DNA from: Peptoniphilaceae bacterium AM52-5BH
Lineage (GTDB): Bacteria > Bacillota > Clostridia > Tissierellales > Peptoniphilaceae
Assembly: GCA_027669155.1 (NCBI GenBank)
Contig: JAQEDR010000006.1
Span: 42,653 to 95,787 of the forward strand
Length of the DNA: 53,135 nt
Direction of reading: 5' to 3'
Shown here: piece by piece, positions 52,391-53,135 of the stretch
Position numbering within the stretch: position 1 is the stretch's first letter
Layout: the number at the start of each line of letters is the position of its first letter
Made by a program: the position numbers and the translations under genes
The notes under the pieces: model-generated
The model's database searches: none
The model's input: only the letters and a program-made list of their open reading frames with translations
Told to the model about the DNA's origin: nothing

Positions 52391-52735
52391 CTAGTCTTCT
52401 TCTCTTAGTAGCTTGGTCTTTTCGAAAATCTCATGTTGGATATTTTTTCTTTTCTCAATTAAGATTTCCTTCTCTTGGCTGATAATCTTTTTAGATATTC
52501 TCGTAAGAAGAATCAAGGCTAGGGCAAAAGTTATGATGAAAATTCCAATCTTCTGTCCATCACTAAGACCCAATTGACCTGCCAGTATAAATATAATAAG
52601 AGAAATCGCCAAAGGAAAAAGAAAAATCTTCCAAAAGGAAACCTTCTTATCGAGTCCTTCTATCTCTTCATTTATCCTAAAAAGCTTCTTTCTATCTTCG
52701 CTTATATCTTGTAAAATTTTCTCTTTATCGTCCAT
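52391..52735 (-). CDS. Small membrane protein with coiled coil
   Basis: A 114-aa protein of unknown function. A charged N-terminal helix (DKEKILQDISEDRKKLFRIN) leads into two close hydrophobic segments (about residues 34-52 and 62-80) and a second charged helix (KIISQEKEILIEKRKNIQHE). It is likely anchored in the membrane as a hairpin with both ends in the cytoplasm. I do not recognise the family. The start is in reasonable context, with GGAGG a few bases upstream. Confidence 0.7.
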   Translation of the reverse strand: MDDKEKILQDISEDRKKLFRINEEIEGLDKKVSFWKIFLFPLAISLIIFILAGQLGLSDGQKIGIFIITFALALILLTRISKKIISQEKEILIEKRKNIQHEIFEKTKLLREED

Positions 52736-52784
52736 ATTCCCTCCTATATGTATTATATAATAAATTAATCCCTAGTAAAACACT

Positions 52785-52812
52785 TTGAATCGTTTTGTTT
52801 TTGTAGTAAAAT
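52785..52812 (+). promoter_or_regulatory. Promoter of the DUF1858 gene
   Basis: TTGAAT (52785-52790), a 16-nt spacer and TAAAAT (52807-52812). Confidence 0.65.
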
Positions 52813-52836
52813 AATACTAGCAAGAAGGAGGTCTAT

Positions 52837-53064
52837 ATGGCTTTAGAAGAAAATAAAACAACTGATAAAACAAGTGAAAAGAAAATCACTCGCGATATGA
52901 TTATAGGCGAGATAATTCAAATAAAACCTGAAGCTATCAACACACTTTTGATGGCAGGAATGGGTTGTATCGCATGTCCATCTTCCCTCTATGAAAGCCT
53001 CGAAGAAGCTTGCATGGTACACGGAATGGATTGCGACTACCTACTTGAAGAATTGAATAAATAA
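52837..53064 (+). CDS. DUF1858-domain protein
   Basis: A 75-aa protein. KITRDMIIGEIIQIKPEAIN, LLMAGMGCIACPSSLYESLE and EACMVHGMDCDYLLEELNK cover a DUF1858 domain, a small helical fold found alone or fused to redox and iron-sulfur proteins. The CIAC cysteine pair and the later Cys could bind a metal or take part in thiol chemistry; this is inferred. AAGGAGG precedes the ATG. The gene is followed immediately by the end of an IS3-type element. Confidence 0.88.
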   Translation: MALEENKTTDKTSEKKITRDMIIGEIIQIKPEAINTLLMAGMGCIACPSSLYESLEEACMVHGMDCDYLLEELNK

Positions 53065-53076
53065 AAGTAAATCCAC

Positions 53077-53135
53077 CCCGAAATGACCTGAACCCCAAAA
53101 TCCGGAATACGGATGGAGGGGTTTTTAGTACCATA
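53077..53135 (+). mobile_element. Left end of a second IS3-like element, cut by the window edge
   Basis: CCACCCC and GGAGGGG form an outer stem enclosing ATGACCTGAACCCCAAAA and an inner hairpin ATCCG-GAATA-CGGAT, then a T-run. The order is the same as in the element end at 20297-20400. The structure would also act as a terminator for the DUF1858 gene. The transposase would lie to the right of the window. Confidence 0.6.

Overview
The window looks like a chromosomal segment from a low-GC, Gram-positive anaerobe. The best guess is a Peptoniphilaceae-type Firmicute (Anaerococcus-like). This is inferred from AT-rich codon use, strong AGGAGG ribosome sites, YSIRK-type and SHIRT-repeat surface proteins, Veg, YtrA-type GntR, HrcA/CIRCE control and an LDCC-motif small protein. 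No rRNA or ribosomal-protein gene is present, so the species cannot be fixed from the sequence.

Layout. 1-4408 (minus) is a very large SdrD_B/SHIRT/MucBP-like adhesin that runs off the left edge. It is broken twice, by an in-frame TAA at 4169-4171 and by an out-of-register repeat deletion near 2033. 4582-6742 is a cyclophilin, UPF0210 (PFL) and ACT-domain cluster. 7045-7926 is a secreted SH3/Apf-type wall hydrolase with a heavily structured 3' region. It diverges from ddl-murF (8334-10750), which make the D-Ala-D-Ala and UDP-MurNAc-pentapeptide precursors, followed by a PfkB sugar kinase. 11767-15391 holds a HAD phosphatase, dCMP deaminase and a YtrA-type GntR/ABC operon with a well-formed promoter and dyad. 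Cardiolipin synthase, a pyridoxal-kinase-like enzyme, a MATE exporter and tRNA-Ala(GGC) follow.

19616-21970, just after the tRNA, is a small accessory graveyard: a decayed DUF1232 gene, an intact 42-aa LDCC protein, the left end of an IS3-family element, a dead DinJ/YafQ-like toxin-antitoxin pair, and an intact HicAB pair. 21967-26016 is a MarR-controlled heterodimeric ABC exporter. A tightly packed minus-strand operon (34902 to 28418) carries AI-2E transporter, an unrecognised 202-aa protein, malQ, glgP and a ZIP metal transporter. Thiamine pyrophosphokinase and an M3 oligoendopeptidase lie beyond it. A second YSIRK/NPKTG surface protein (38864-43024) carries four near-identical 282-bp repeats. 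It is followed by another ABC-2 transporter, small unknown genes, a PHP phosphatase, Veg, an M18 aminopeptidase, htpG under a near-perfect CIRCE, and a DUF1858 protein. The right edge cuts into a second IS3-like left end.

The most unusual feature is three long gene-free tracts (about 27059-28315, 35642-36848 and 46637-46990). They are built from the same few palindromic modules, here named alpha (about 148-167 bp), beta (about 90 bp), gamma (a strong hairpin) and delta (about 32 bp). In the first tract alpha and beta alternate strictly, and in the second a gamma hairpin is nested inside an alpha copy. They contain no credible coding sequence and look like non-autonomous mobile or structured-RNA elements. 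I do not recognise them as a described family.
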